Positions 38,051-46,405 of a DNA stretch of 64,000 nt are shown here, one piece after another. The notes below the pieces were generated by a model that saw nothing but the letters and a program-made list of their open reading frames with translations, did no database searches and was not told where the DNA came from. The translations under genes and the position numbers were made by a program. Within the stretch, counting starts at the first letter, position 1. Each line of letters begins with the position of its first letter. This stretch comes from Massilia niastensis DSM 21313. Its GTDB lineage: Bacteria; Pseudomonadota; Gammaproteobacteria; Burkholderiales; Burkholderiaceae_D. The stretch lies in assembly GCF_000382345.1 (NCBI RefSeq), contig NZ_KB908083.1, forward strand, positions 62,001-126,000, read 5' to 3'.

Positions 38051-38431
38051 TATCGATGGTGAAGCGAGGTGAAGCTGAGTTTCCATCAAATTCGTATTGT
38101 AAATACAGTACAGAAACAAGCTCTATGTCTGGTCTAGTATTAGGTCTGACTCCCCTATGACTTCTAGAATGCGTGTTTTTAGTTCCTTAATGATGTCAAA
38201 TTCTACTGAGTCTTTCGAGTTCCTGAGGGATTTTTGAGATTGCTAATTCTTATTGACATCGTAAATCATGAAAGTCTCTATAACTTCGTAAGCAGGTAAT
38301 CCCGCTCTTTGCTAAAAATTCTAAAGGTGCCAATGCACGTTCGTTACGTCATCTCCAGCCTGAAATAAACTTGGTCGACCTGCTAAAAGTTTGCTTTGCC
38401 TAACCACTTTACACGTTATTGGAAAATATTT
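38051..38431. other. AT-rich intergenic region before the DUF262-HEPN pair
   Basis: 381 bp with no supportable gene. It probably carries the promoter of the DUF262 gene. TTAGGTCTGACTCCCC at about 38138-38153 resembles the repeat cores at 2.75-3.0 kb and at 4480. No LexA box was found here. Confidence 0.4.
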
Positions 38432-39586
38432 ATGAGTAGCCAAAACCATCGCATGCAGTTATCAGAGGTTGAGGACCAGATTTATCAGAAAAGAAAATCT
38501 GTACGTTATGACATTCGCGACTTAACTGTCGAGGTAATTGTCGCAAAATACGATTCAAGTCTTGATGAGGTAAACTCGGAAAAGGTAACGGATCCAGGGA
38601 AGTATAATTACATCTTTATTCCAGAATATCAGCGTGACTTTACTTGGGATCGGAAAAGACAGTCTAAGCTGATCGAATCTATTATTCTCGGATTGCCAAT
38701 TCCCTTCATTTTTGTCGCCGAAAACAAGGATAGCTCTTGGGAAATAGTAGACGGTTCCCAGAGGGTGCGAACGCTCCACAGTTTCGTTAGGAATGAGCTT
38801 GAACTCAATAATCTGGAATCGCTTGATGCTCTAAATGGATATAAATTTAATGAACTAGACGTTTCGCGCCGAGGCAAGATATTGAGCACAGCTTTACGGC
38901 TTATCGTCCTTTCCGAAGAAACTGCCGATGATGTTAAAAAGGACATGTTTGAAAGGATTAATAGGGGTAGCGATCTTCTAAAGCCGATGGAGAAGAGAAA
39001 AGGCATCTATATTGGGCCGTTTAATGAATTCCTATATGATTACTGTAAGACGGAGGAGAAATTCTCGAATCTTACGCTAATTGACAAATGGCTGGAGAAG
39101 CGGCAAGAGCGTGAAGAGTTGCTGTTGAGATTCTTTGCGATTTCTGAAAATGATATGCATCAGAAAGGGATCAGCGGTAGCGGTATTGCTGGCTATTTGG
39201 ATGCATACTTGGATAAAAAGAATAGAGAATTAGAAGACTTGGACGAGACCGGGCGTGAGATTGAAATGTCAAAGCATGCGCGTAAAATTAATGCTGTGGT
39301 CGATTTCGTCGATAAATGTTTCCCATATGGGTTTAGACATACTAGAAATCCGCAAACCAAGCGTTCAGTATTCGAGGCTATTTCTGTGGGGGTTTGGCGC
39401 TATCTCGAAAGTGTTAACCATAAGCCAGACTTCGAGAAGTTTAAGCCTGAAACTATTGAAAAATATCTAAAGGACGGCGAGTTTAAGAAGTTTACCCACG
39501 TTGCCAATGAATTGCACCAGAAGACTCGCCTCAAAGGTCGAGTTGATTTTATTTTCGATATGCTTATTGAGCTTGGTGCAAAATGA
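38432..39586 (+). CDS. DUF262 domain protein (ParB/Srx-like NTPase fold), partner of a HEPN nuclease
   Basis: 384 aa. The DUF262 domain (about 40-190) shows IPEYQRDFTWDRKRQSKLIESIILGLPIP, the signature DGSQRVRTL (normally DGQQRLTTL) and the later MFERINRGSDLLKPME. DUF262 is the N-terminal part of GmrSD, SspE and related anti-phage proteins, where it binds nucleotides and senses DNA modification or phage. The DUF1524 HNH nuclease normally fused behind it is absent; the remaining 180 residues are helical and charged. The ATG at 38432 was chosen over a TTG at 38396. The adjacent HEPN gene, overlapping by ATGA, probably supplies the nuclease. Very AT-rich for this chromosome. Confidence 0.82.
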   Translation: MSSQNHRMQLSEVEDQIYQKRKSVRYDIRDLTVEVIVAKYDSSLDEVNSEKVTDPGKYNYIFIPEYQRDFTWDRKRQSKLIESIILGLPIPFIFVAENKDSSWEIVDGSQRVRTLHSFVRNELELNNLESLDALNGYKFNELDVSRRGKILSTALRLIVLSEETADDVKKDMFERINRGSDLLKPMEKRKGIYIGPFNEFLYDYCKTEEKFSNLTLIDKWLEKRQEREELLLRFFAISENDMHQKGISGSGIAGYLDAYLDKKNRELEDLDETGREIEMSKHARKINAVVDFVDKCFPYGFRHTRNPQTKRSVFEAISVGVWRYLESVNHKPDFEKFKPETIEKYLKDGEFKKFTHVANELHQKTRLKGRVDFIFDMLIELGAK

Positions 39587-40275
39587 TTTCAATACGTGGT
39601 GATTTTACCGCTAGAAGGAGTGAGATCGATCAATACCTCGATCTGTTGAGGAAGATTGAAGATGGTGAGTATCTTTTGCATTATCAAGGCAATTATGTGA
39701 ATTTGCCTACCACTGTTAAGACAACGCAAAAAGCTTCGGCCATACTACTCTTGTATAACATTGTAGAATCGGTGGTTACTAAGCTATTGATTAGGATTCA
39801 TGAAGTCGTAATATCTAAGGATGTGGGGTATTTTGATTTAAATGATAAAATCAAGGATCTTACCCTGGTATATTTTAATTCTGTGATCGAGAAGAAGCAA
39901 AGCTTTCATGATGCCGTTCCTTTTGTTCAAAGTTTAATTGGTATGTTGATGAGAAATGCGAAATTTGAAGTTTCCTATGAGGAAATGGAAAAGCACTATT
40001 CTCTCTATAGCGGGAACCTTGATTCCCGAAAAATCAAAGAAACTTTTTCAAAATATGGGGTGGTGGTGAGGGAAACTGCAAGTGAGCTGCAAACAATCAA
40101 GAATGGAAGAAATAAATTAGCTCATGGTGAAGTTTCTTTTGAAGAGTATGGTCGCGAATTGTCCATTCAGCAATTAAGTGCACTCAAGGACGCTACGCTC
40201 AATTATTTGAAGAACCTGATTGATGAAGTTGAGGAATATGTAAATAGCGCAGGTTATCGACTTGAGGCTGGATAA
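39583..40275 (+). CDS. HEPN-domain protein (MAE_28990/MAE_18760-like nuclease)
   Basis: 230 aa, mostly helical. The HEPN RNase signature R-x4-H is present as NGRNKLAHGEVSFEEYG near the C-terminus, after TASELQTIK. The N-terminal part (LLLYNIVESVVTKLLIRIHEVV) fits the MAE_28990/MAE_18760-type family. Such proteins are predicted metal-independent ribonucleases of toxin-antitoxin and abortive-infection systems. The start overlaps the DUF262 gene by ATGA, so the two form a bicistronic unit; a sensor (DUF262) and RNase effector (HEPN) pairing is the natural inference. Confidence 0.82.
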   Translation: MISIRGDFTARRSEIDQYLDLLRKIEDGEYLLHYQGNYVNLPTTVKTTQKASAILLLYNIVESVVTKLLIRIHEVVISKDVGYFDLNDKIKDLTLVYFNSVIEKKQSFHDAVPFVQSLIGMLMRNAKFEVSYEEMEKHYSLYSGNLDSRKIKETFSKYGVVVRETASELQTIKNGRNKLAHGEVSFEEYGRELSIQQLSALKDATLNYLKNLIDEVEEYVNSAGYRLEAG

Positions 40276-40521
40276 TATTGCTTGTAATGGGTGCGTATTC
40301 ATGCGCAGCCGTAGCGGCCGTTTTGAGAGGCTGGGTTTTGCGGTGCAGCCTCTTGCCAGCGTTTTTACACAGCCTGCGTCGATCGTGGAATTTACTGGAC
40401 GATTCGGCGCCGAATCTATACTAAGGAATATTTCCTAAAACGTTGAGTGAAGAGGGCAGTGGGTAGGCCGGTGGGTAGCCGCTAAAAAATGTCTTCTTTT
40501 TCATAGTGAAAATACTGCTGA
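40276..40521. other. Right-end non-coding segment of the island
   Basis: No gene seen. It contains the right octamer pair and leads to the right attachment core. Confidence 0.5.
40458..40478 (+). repeat. Right pair of GTGGGTAG octamers (candidate integrase arm-type sites)
   Basis: Octamers start at 40459 and 40471, the same 12-bp spacing as the left pair. The 21-bp unit differs from the left copy by one base and lies 43 bp inside the right core. Confidence 0.7.
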
Positions 40522-40531
40522 CACCGCTTCC
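40522..40531 (+). repeat. Right attachment core (attR) of the genomic island
   Basis: CACCGCTTCC repeats the tRNA-Ser 3' end. It lies after the last island gene and before the first clearly chromosomal gene, followed by a hairpin like that after the tRNA. Confidence 0.62.
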
Positions 40532-40543
40532 ACTACAATTGTG

Positions 40544-40570
40544 AAAAAGCCCCAGAAGTTGGGGCTTTTT
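40544..40570. terminator. Bidirectional Rho-independent terminator at the island boundary
   Basis: AAAAAGCCCCA (40544-40554) and TGGGGCTTTTT (40560-40570) form a stem with A and T runs on both sides. It can serve the tRNA/island side and the minus-strand Bug gene, whose stop is 37 bp away. It was probably the original tRNA-Ser terminator before insertion. Confidence 0.85.
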
Positions 40571-40606
40571 GTTCTTCTTGCGGAGAAAGACTAGGCTATC
40601 TCGCGA

Positions 40607-41614
40607 TCACTCCGCAGTCGCCCCCGACTGCTTCACAATCTTGCCCCACTTCGCCGTCTCGCTCTGAATAAAGGCCGCAAACTGCTCCGGCTTCTCCCCA
40701 TACGGCTCCGCTCCTTGCTCCGCCATCTTCTTCTTCACCTCCGGATCAGCCAGCGCCTTGAGAATGGACGCATTCAGCTTGGCCACCACCGTCGCAGGCG
40801 TCTTGGCCGGCGCCAGCAACCCGAACCACGACGTCGCTTCATACCCCGGCACGCCAGCCTCGGCAATGGTCGGCACATCCGGCAGCGCCGGCGAGCGCTT
40901 CGGCGTGGTCACCGCCAGCGGACGCAGCTTTCCGGTCTTCACATGCCCAATCGCCGACGGCATATTGTCGAACATCACCGCGATCTGCCCGCCGAGCAGG
41001 TCGGTCACCGCCGGCGCACTGCCGCGATACGCCACGTGCTGCATGTCGACGCCGGCCATGTGCTTGAACAGTTCGCCGGAAAGGTGAATGGAGCTGCCAT
41101 TGCCCGACGAGCCGAAAGTGACCTTGCCCGGATTGGCCTTGGCATAAGCAATCATTTCCTTCACATTCTTGAAGGGCTGCGACGGGTTGGCCACCAGCAG
41201 GTTCGGCACCAGGGCCACGCGCGACAGCGGCGCGAAGTCCTTGATCGGGTCGAACGACATCTTCTTGTAGAGGCTCTGGTTGATGGCATGCGTACCGACC
41301 GTACCCATGAGCAGCGTGTAGCCGTCGGGCGTGGCACGCGCCACGGCCTGGGCGCCGATGTTGCCGCCGGCGCCGGCGCGGTTGTCCACGATCACCGGCT
41401 GGCCAAGGTCCTTGCTCATGTATTGTCCGATGACGCGCGCCAGGATGTCGGTGGTGCCACCGGCCGAGAAGGGCACGACGATCGTGATGGACTTGGTCGG
41501 GAACGCCTGGGCGTGCGCAGCCAGGGGCGCCAGCGACAGGGCGCCGACGGCGGCCCCGGCGGCGAGGATGAAGGTGCGGCGCTTCAGAGCGGCATCAGAA
41601 GAGAAACGTGGCAT
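40607..41614 (-). CDS. Bug-type (tripartite tricarboxylate transporter family) substrate-binding protein
   Basis: 335 aa. The N-terminus has RR followed by a hydrophobic stretch and AHA cleavage site (KRRTFILAAG to LAAHAQA), a Sec or possibly Tat signal. Bug signatures are ITIVVPFSAGGTTDILAR, NRAGAGGNIGAQAVARATPDGYTLL, and AYRGSAPAVTDLLGGQI, where an Asp recognises the carboxylate of the ligand. These periplasmic proteins are very numerous in Burkholderiales and are often orphans, as here (no TctA/TctB genes in the window). The SDR gene upstream on the same strand suggests use of a hydroxy- or keto-acid, but the ligand cannot be predicted. Confidence 0.92.
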   Translation of the reverse strand: MPRFSSDAALKRRTFILAAGAAVGALSLAPLAAHAQAFPTKSITIVVPFSAGGTTDILARVIGQYMSKDLGQPVIVDNRAGAGGNIGAQAVARATPDGYTLLMGTVGTHAINQSLYKKMSFDPIKDFAPLSRVALVPNLLVANPSQPFKNVKEMIAYAKANPGKVTFGSSGNGSSIHLSGELFKHMAGVDMQHVAYRGSAPAVTDLLGGQIAVMFDNMPSAIGHVKTGKLRPLAVTTPKRSPALPDVPTIAEAGVPGYEATSWFGLLAPAKTPATVVAKLNASILKALADPEVKKKMAEQGAEPYGEKPEQFAAFIQSETAKWGKIVKQSGATAE

Positions 41615-41738
41615 GGAAGAGCCTCCGAGGAAGTTGAATCAACACAGGCGGGTTGCCGCCTGGGCGCAAAGCGGACGGGACAGGCCCGTCCACAGGAATG
41701 CACGGGTGCACGGTCTGCGGCCCCGTAGCGAAGCTGGA

Positions 41739-42467
41739 TCAGATCGGTGCAACGCCGAGCGTCGTGCCGCCGCATACATAGAGCACCTGGCCGGTGACGA
41801 ACCCGTTGTCGGGCGACAGGAAGAACATGGCGGCGCGCGCCACGTCCTCCGGCGTGCCGAGACGCTTCACGACGATGCTGTCGATGATGCGCTTCGTCTG
41901 CGGCGCCCCGTCGGGATTGCTCTTGCGGAAGAGGTCCGTCGCGATCGGGCCCGGCGCCACGGCATTGACCGTGATGCCGTCGCCGCCGAGCTCCAGCGCC
42001 AGCGTGCGCGTGAGGCCGACCAGCCCGGCCTTGGTGGCCGAATAGACGATGCGCTCGGGCTTGCCGAGGCTGGCGCGCGAGGACATGTTGACGATGCGGC
42101 CCTGGCCCGAGGCGCGCATCGCCGGCAGCGCCGCCTGGATCAGGATGATGGTGGCCTTGAAGTGCAGGTCGACCACGTAGTCGAGGTCGGCCATCGTGGC
42201 CGTGTCGATCGTGCCGGGGCGCGTGGCGCCGGCGTTGTTGACCAGCGCCGTGACGTCGTAGGCCGACGTGATCTGCTGGGCAATGGCCTTGGTTTCCTGT
42301 TCCTTCGTCAGGTCGGCCTGGAAGGACACGAGATTCTCGTGGCTCCAGTCCGGCTTGTTGTAGTCGAGATTGACGACAGTGCGGCCCTGCGCGAGCAAGG
42401 CTTCGCAAATGGCCCGGCCGATGCCGGCGCTGCCGCCCGTGACCAGGGCGACTTGTTGTTGACTCAT
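41739..42467 (-). CDS. SDR family oxidoreductase (FabG/acetoacetyl-CoA reductase-like)
   Basis: 242 aa, classical SDR. The cofactor motif TGGSAGIG (10-17) and an Asp after strand 2 (VVNLDYNKPD, suggesting NAD preference) are followed by NNAGATRPG, catalytic Ser in VNMSSRASLG and Y-x-x-x-K in YSATK. VAPGPIATDLF is typical of FabG-like members. It probably reduces or oxidises a small hydroxyacyl or ketoacid compound. It lies 124 bp upstream of the Bug gene on the same strand; a shared transcript is possible. Confidence 0.9.
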   Translation of the reverse strand: MSQQQVALVTGGSAGIGRAICEALLAQGRTVVNLDYNKPDWSHENLVSFQADLTKEQETKAIAQQITSAYDVTALVNNAGATRPGTIDTATMADLDYVVDLHFKATIILIQAALPAMRASGQGRIVNMSSRASLGKPERIVYSATKAGLVGLTRTLALELGGDGITVNAVAPGPIATDLFRKSNPDGAPQTKRIIDSIVVKRLGTPEDVARAAMFFLSPDNGFVTGQVLYVCGGTTLGVAPI

Positions 42468-42984
42468 CTTTGTCTCCAGAACTGATAGTCACCGCACGCA
42501 TGCAGGAAACCGGACGCGTGCGGGATGAATGTCTGCCTTGTCCGTCGAAACGACAGCCCGGGACAGGGCGATCGTCTCCCGACTGGACAGGCATTGTTTT
42601 TGTAATATTAGCAGGCTTTCCCTGGCCATTACCCTTTTGCCATGGGCGAAACCAGTAGAGTATTAAACAACTTGCCGCCGAGTGATGTACTTGTGGATGT
42701 CCCTTAGTTACATTGCGGTGCAACATGGGCGATAATGGAGGGCTATCGCCCGGATTTCCCCATTTCATTACCATGATTGCCACGGTCAGACACGACCAGC
42801 GGCTGGGTTTGCCTTTGTACACTGTAAGGAAAATGAAGCATCATCTCCTGCCCGCCCCGGTCGGGCGCGCCATGTTCGTCGAGTGTTCGTCCCGCCTGGG
42901 CGGTTTCGTATTCGCGGCCGGCTGTCCGCGTGCGCGCGGACGCGCGTCAACGCCGTTCTCCGCCCCGGTCGCAGCGGTGGTGCG
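42468..42984. other. Intergenic region between divergent SDR and YitT genes
   Basis: 517 bp with no supportable gene. Several short frames lack ribosome-binding sites and recognisable content. GAAACCAGTAG at about 42648 also occurs near 4267, which may be chance. It should hold the divergent promoters. Confidence 0.4.
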
Positions 42985-43632
42985 ATGATGCAGGGCGCCC
43001 TGCAACGGCAAACGGCGCCGGCAAGCCGTCCGCTTTCGGTCAAGCCGCATTCCCTGCTGGACGACGTCTACGGGATCGCCGTGGGCGTGCTGTTCGTCTC
43101 CACCGGGATCCTGCTGCTGCAGGCCGCCGGACTGATCACGGGCGGGGTGGCGGGCATTGCGCTGCTGGTGTCCTACGTGACCGAGCAACCGGTCGGCCTG
43201 CTGTTCATGCTGATCAATGTGCCGTTCTTCCTGTTCGGCTACCTGTTCATGGGGCCGCTCTTCACCATGAAGTCGCTGGCCGGCAGCGTGCTGATCATGA
43301 CCCTGCTCAAGCTCATCCCCCAAGGGCTGGTGATCGGGCACGTGGATCCCATGGTGGCTGCCCTGGGCGGCGGCACCTTCTGCGGCATGGGCATCCTGGC
43401 CCTGGCGCGCCATGGCGCCGGCGTCGGCGGCACCGGCATTCTCACGCTGTGGATGCAGAAGACCTATGCCATCAATGCCGGCCGCACCCAGGTGCTCATC
43501 GACAGCGTCATCCTGCTGGTGGCGCTGTCGCTCGTGGCGCCGCAACGCGTGGGCTGGTCGGCGCTGAGCGCCATCGCCATGAGCGGCATGGTGATGGCCT
43601 GGCACCGGGCGGGGCGCTACTTCGGCAGCTGA
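42985..43632 (+). CDS. YitT family membrane protein
   Basis: 215 aa with about five hydrophobic segments. The first reads YGIAVGVLFVSTGILLLQAAGLITGG and contains the family's G-x-G-G pattern, then VAGIALLVSYVT, LLFMLINVPFFLFGYLFMG and MKSLAGSVLIMTLLKL. GGTFCGMGILALARHGAGVGGTGIL is the conserved second half. YitT/DUF161 proteins are inner-membrane proteins of unknown substrate, some implicated in metabolite export. The first of two ATG codons (42985) was chosen because GGTGG lies upstream; longer in-frame starts would add a non-hydrophobic leader not seen in the family. Confidence 0.88.
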   Translation: MMQGALQRQTAPASRPLSVKPHSLLDDVYGIAVGVLFVSTGILLLQAAGLITGGVAGIALLVSYVTEQPVGLLFMLINVPFFLFGYLFMGPLFTMKSLAGSVLIMTLLKLIPQGLVIGHVDPMVAALGGGTFCGMGILALARHGAGVGGTGILTLWMQKTYAINAGRTQVLIDSVILLVALSLVAPQRVGWSALSAIAMSGMVMAWHRAGRYFGS

Positions 43633-43750
43633 GCGCCACGGGCGCCTGGCGCCGATCCCCTGCACAAGCAATCAGGCCGCGGCCGGCATCGCTCCACGCT
43701 TGTTGTTAATAAATTGAACAGTTACACTGGGGCATCACAACTTACCCCGG

Positions 43751-45160
43751 ATGCCCCAGATGAGCTTGCGCAAACTGCTTCCGATCGCCGCGCTGTGTGC
43801 AGCCGGCGCCGCCACCGCGACCCCGGCCGACGACCCCTGGCACGCGAAAGCGCGCGAACTGCTGGAGCGCACCGTGAATATCCCGACCGTCCCGAGCGGT
43901 ACGCGGACTCCGGAAATGGCGCATTACCTGGCTGAGCAGTACCGTGCGGCCGGGTTCCCGGACGCCGATATCCGGGTCATGCCCTATGAGAAAACCGCGG
44001 CCCTGATCGTGCGCTGGCGGGCAAGCAATCCGACGGCGCGCCCGATCATGGTCATGGCCCACATGGACGTGGTCGAGGCCAAGCGCGAGGACTGGGGCGA
44101 CACCGATCCCTTCGTCTTCACCGAGAAGGACGGCTACTACTACGGCCGCGGCACCAGCGACATCAAGCAGGGCATCGCGGCCACCACGGCGGCGCTCATG
44201 AAGCTCAGGGCAGGTGGCTTCCAGCCGACGCGCGACATCATCGTGTTCTACACCGGGGACGAGGAGACGGCCAGCCACGGCGCCGAACTGGGCGCCACTA
44301 CCTGGCGCGAGCTGCTCGACGTCGAATTCGGCCTGAATGCCGATGGCGGCGGCGGCGGCTTCGCGCCGGACGGACGGGCGCTCGGATTCTCGCTGCAGGC
44401 GGCCGAGAAGACCTATGCGACCTATACCTTCAGCGCACGCAACCGCGGCGGGCATTCGTCGAAGCCGCGCGCCGACAACGCCATCTACGCGCTGTCCAAC
44501 GCGCTGCGGCGCCTCGAAAGCTACCGCTTCACGCCAAGCCTCAACGAGACCACCCGCGCCTACTTCGCGGGACGCGAAAAGACCGAACCCGGCGCACTCG
44601 GCAAGGCCATGCGCGCGTGGCTCAAGAACCCGAAGGATGGCCGCGCCGCCGACGCCATCGAGGCGGACGAGGGCGAGACCGGCCTCACGCGCACCCGCTG
44701 CGTCGCCACCCGCCTGGCCGGCGGCCATGCCGACAATGCCTTGCCCCAGCTGGCGACGGCCACGGTCAACTGCCGCATCATGCCGGGCGTCTCGCCCGAT
44801 GCGATCAAGGCGGAACTCGAGAAGATCGTGGCCGACCGGACGATCGCCGTGACGCGCAACGACGAGGCGGTGTCCTCGCTCGTCTCGCCCCTGCGGCCCG
44901 ACGTGGTCGGCGCCTACACGGACGCGGTGAAGGCGCGCCACCCGGACTCCCCCGTGTTCCCGGAAATGAGCACCGGCGCCAGCGACGCGAATCCGTTCCG
45001 CATCGCCGGGATCCCGATCTATGGCGTGGATGGTTCGTGGGGCATCGTCCCGGATGACCTGCGGGCGCACGGCCGCGATGAACGGCTGCCGGTCAAGGCG
45101 CTCGACGACGACGTCGACCACTGGGTATTCATGCTGGGCAGGCTGGCGGGAAAACCCTGA
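43751..45160 (+). CDS. M20 family metallopeptidase with signal peptide
   Basis: 469 aa. A cleavable signal peptide (LRKLLPIAALCAAGAATATPA) directs it to the periplasm. Metal-binding and catalytic residues of the M20 dizinc peptidases are in place: HMDVVEA (His, Asp), GRGTSDIKQG (bridging Asp), TGDEETAS (Glu pair), NADGGGG, and DLRAHGRDE (C-terminal His). The dimerisation domain (about 215-330) contains ARNRGGHSSKP. These enzymes remove C- or N-terminal residues from peptides or deacylate amino acids; the substrate is unknown. ATG at 43751 or 43760. The gene ends at a 14-bp inverted repeat shared with the convergent gene. Confidence 0.91.
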   Translation: MPQMSLRKLLPIAALCAAGAATATPADDPWHAKARELLERTVNIPTVPSGTRTPEMAHYLAEQYRAAGFPDADIRVMPYEKTAALIVRWRASNPTARPIMVMAHMDVVEAKREDWGDTDPFVFTEKDGYYYGRGTSDIKQGIAATTAALMKLRAGGFQPTRDIIVFYTGDEETASHGAELGATTWRELLDVEFGLNADGGGGGFAPDGRALGFSLQAAEKTYATYTFSARNRGGHSSKPRADNAIYALSNALRRLESYRFTPSLNETTRAYFAGREKTEPGALGKAMRAWLKNPKDGRAADAIEADEGETGLTRTRCVATRLAGGHADNALPQLATATVNCRIMPGVSPDAIKAELEKIVADRTIAVTRNDEAVSSLVSPLRPDVVGAYTDAVKARHPDSPVFPEMSTGASDANPFRIAGIPIYGVDGSWGIVPDDLRAHGRDERLPVKALDDDVDHWVFMLGRLAGKP

Positions 45161-45165
45161 GCGGT

Positions 45166-45195
45166 CCCCATGAAGTCGCACGCGACTTCATGGGG
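45166..45195. terminator. Perfect 14-bp inverted repeat between convergent genes (possible terminator)
   Basis: CCCCATGAAGTCGC (45166-45179) pairs exactly with GCGACTTCATGGGG (45182-45195) around a 2-nt spacer. It lies just past the M20 stop, overlapping the end of the acyltransferase gene. Without a T run it is an atypical terminator. Confidence 0.5.
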
Positions 45196-46138
45196 CAGCC
45201 CGCAGAGGCTTGGCCTGGAACATCCATCCGACGATTTTGTTCCCGGCAGTATTCAATATCATCGCCACCGCGAGGATCAGCCCGAGACTGAGAACGAAAT
45301 CGACGATCGGGTTACCTGTCGGACGAATGAAGAAATAGCTGTGGATCAGATAGATTTCAAGCAGATATTTTTCCAGTCTGGCGAGTGAACCGATGAATTG
45401 AAACCGGGGGCATTCGGCCACCGTGAGCCATAGCGCGAGCGCCGTCGACAGGACAAATAACAGCAGGCCGTTCAGTTCCCGGTAGGCGAAGAACGCATTC
45501 AGCATGCCGAAGGCGCAGGCGGATAGCAGAACAAGGGCAAGCAATAAAGCCCGCGACAGTCGAAAGCGGTTAACGCCGATATACATCCCGAGAATAAAGC
45601 CGATCATCGTCAGCCAAAGCGAAAAACCCAGGCGTACTTCCTGGTTGACAAGCAACAGGGCTGCCACCACGATCGCCAGCAGAAAAGGGGTCTCCCGGGA
45701 GGCAATCAGCCTTTTCGCTGTATATGGGTAGAGCACATAGAACAGCAATAACAGCGTGAAGAACCACAATCCGCGACCCAGGCCGCTTTCACTCGCTCCA
45801 AAGAGATTCAGGATCCCGGACATCCCCATGAAATGGACGAGGCTATGCCAGTGGAACACCTCCTTGCCTTGCAGGATAAGTAGCACCGACAGCACGCCCA
45901 GGATGAACCAATATCGGATGCCGAGCCGCTGGATTTTGTTTTTCCAGAATGCCCCGACATCGATGATCGTCCCGTGGAGCCGGCTGGTAAAGAAGGTCGA
46001 GGCAAACCCGAAGATGAACAGGGCGACGGCAGACGGAATCCACAGGGGAAGATGGGTGAACCAGTGGCTGGTTACCACCATGAAAATGGCGAGTACCTTG
46101 GCGACTGAAAAGTTCTGGCTGAGAGTTTTGCTATCCAT
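45188..46138 (-). CDS. Acyltransferase 3 family membrane protein
   Basis: 316 aa with about ten hydrophobic segments. The N-terminus (NFSVAKVLAIFMVVTSHWF) carries the position where family-3 acyltransferases have their catalytic His (TSHWF). LGRGLWFFTLLLLFYVLYPY is the typical second motif region. Such proteins O-acylate surface glycans such as LPS O-antigen or exopolysaccharide at the inner membrane. It is shorter than the usual 340-380 aa, and its DNA is noticeably less GC-rich than that of its neighbours, so it may have been acquired. There is no polysaccharide cluster next to it. Confidence 0.82.
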   Translation of the reverse strand: MDSKTLSQNFSVAKVLAIFMVVTSHWFTHLPLWIPSAVALFIFGFASTFFTSRLHGTIIDVGAFWKNKIQRLGIRYWFILGVLSVLLILQGKEVFHWHSLVHFMGMSGILNLFGASESGLGRGLWFFTLLLLFYVLYPYTAKRLIASRETPFLLAIVVAALLLVNQEVRLGFSLWLTMIGFILGMYIGVNRFRLSRALLLALVLLSACAFGMLNAFFAYRELNGLLLFVLSTALALWLTVAECPRFQFIGSLARLEKYLLEIYLIHSYFFIRPTGNPIVDFVLSLGLILAVAMILNTAGNKIVGWMFQAKPLRAAP

Positions 46139-46405
46139 GATCCAATGGGCAACGGGGCAGCAGGCTGCCCGTAGGTTGAATAGGTAGTCAGAAACAAGCC
46201 TTGCAATGCTGCAAGGAAGACAGGACGTCTTTTCAAGCTCGCGAGACGGGAACGATGAATCGTCTATAAGAAATTTATAATATTGTAACTTCGGGTAAAG
46301 GCAAGTTCACACATATTTTCTTTGTATGTACCGAATTGGCCACATGGCGAACGAGCGGACCGCTACCGGCTGTCGCCGCCGGTAGCGTCCGCCCGTTCCG
46401 GTCCG

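Noticed and set aside
38051-38431. LexA box upstream of the DUF262-HEPN pair
   Set aside because: ACAG occurs at about 38104-38115, but no CTGT half-site at the right spacing was found, so SOS control is not claimed for this pair.
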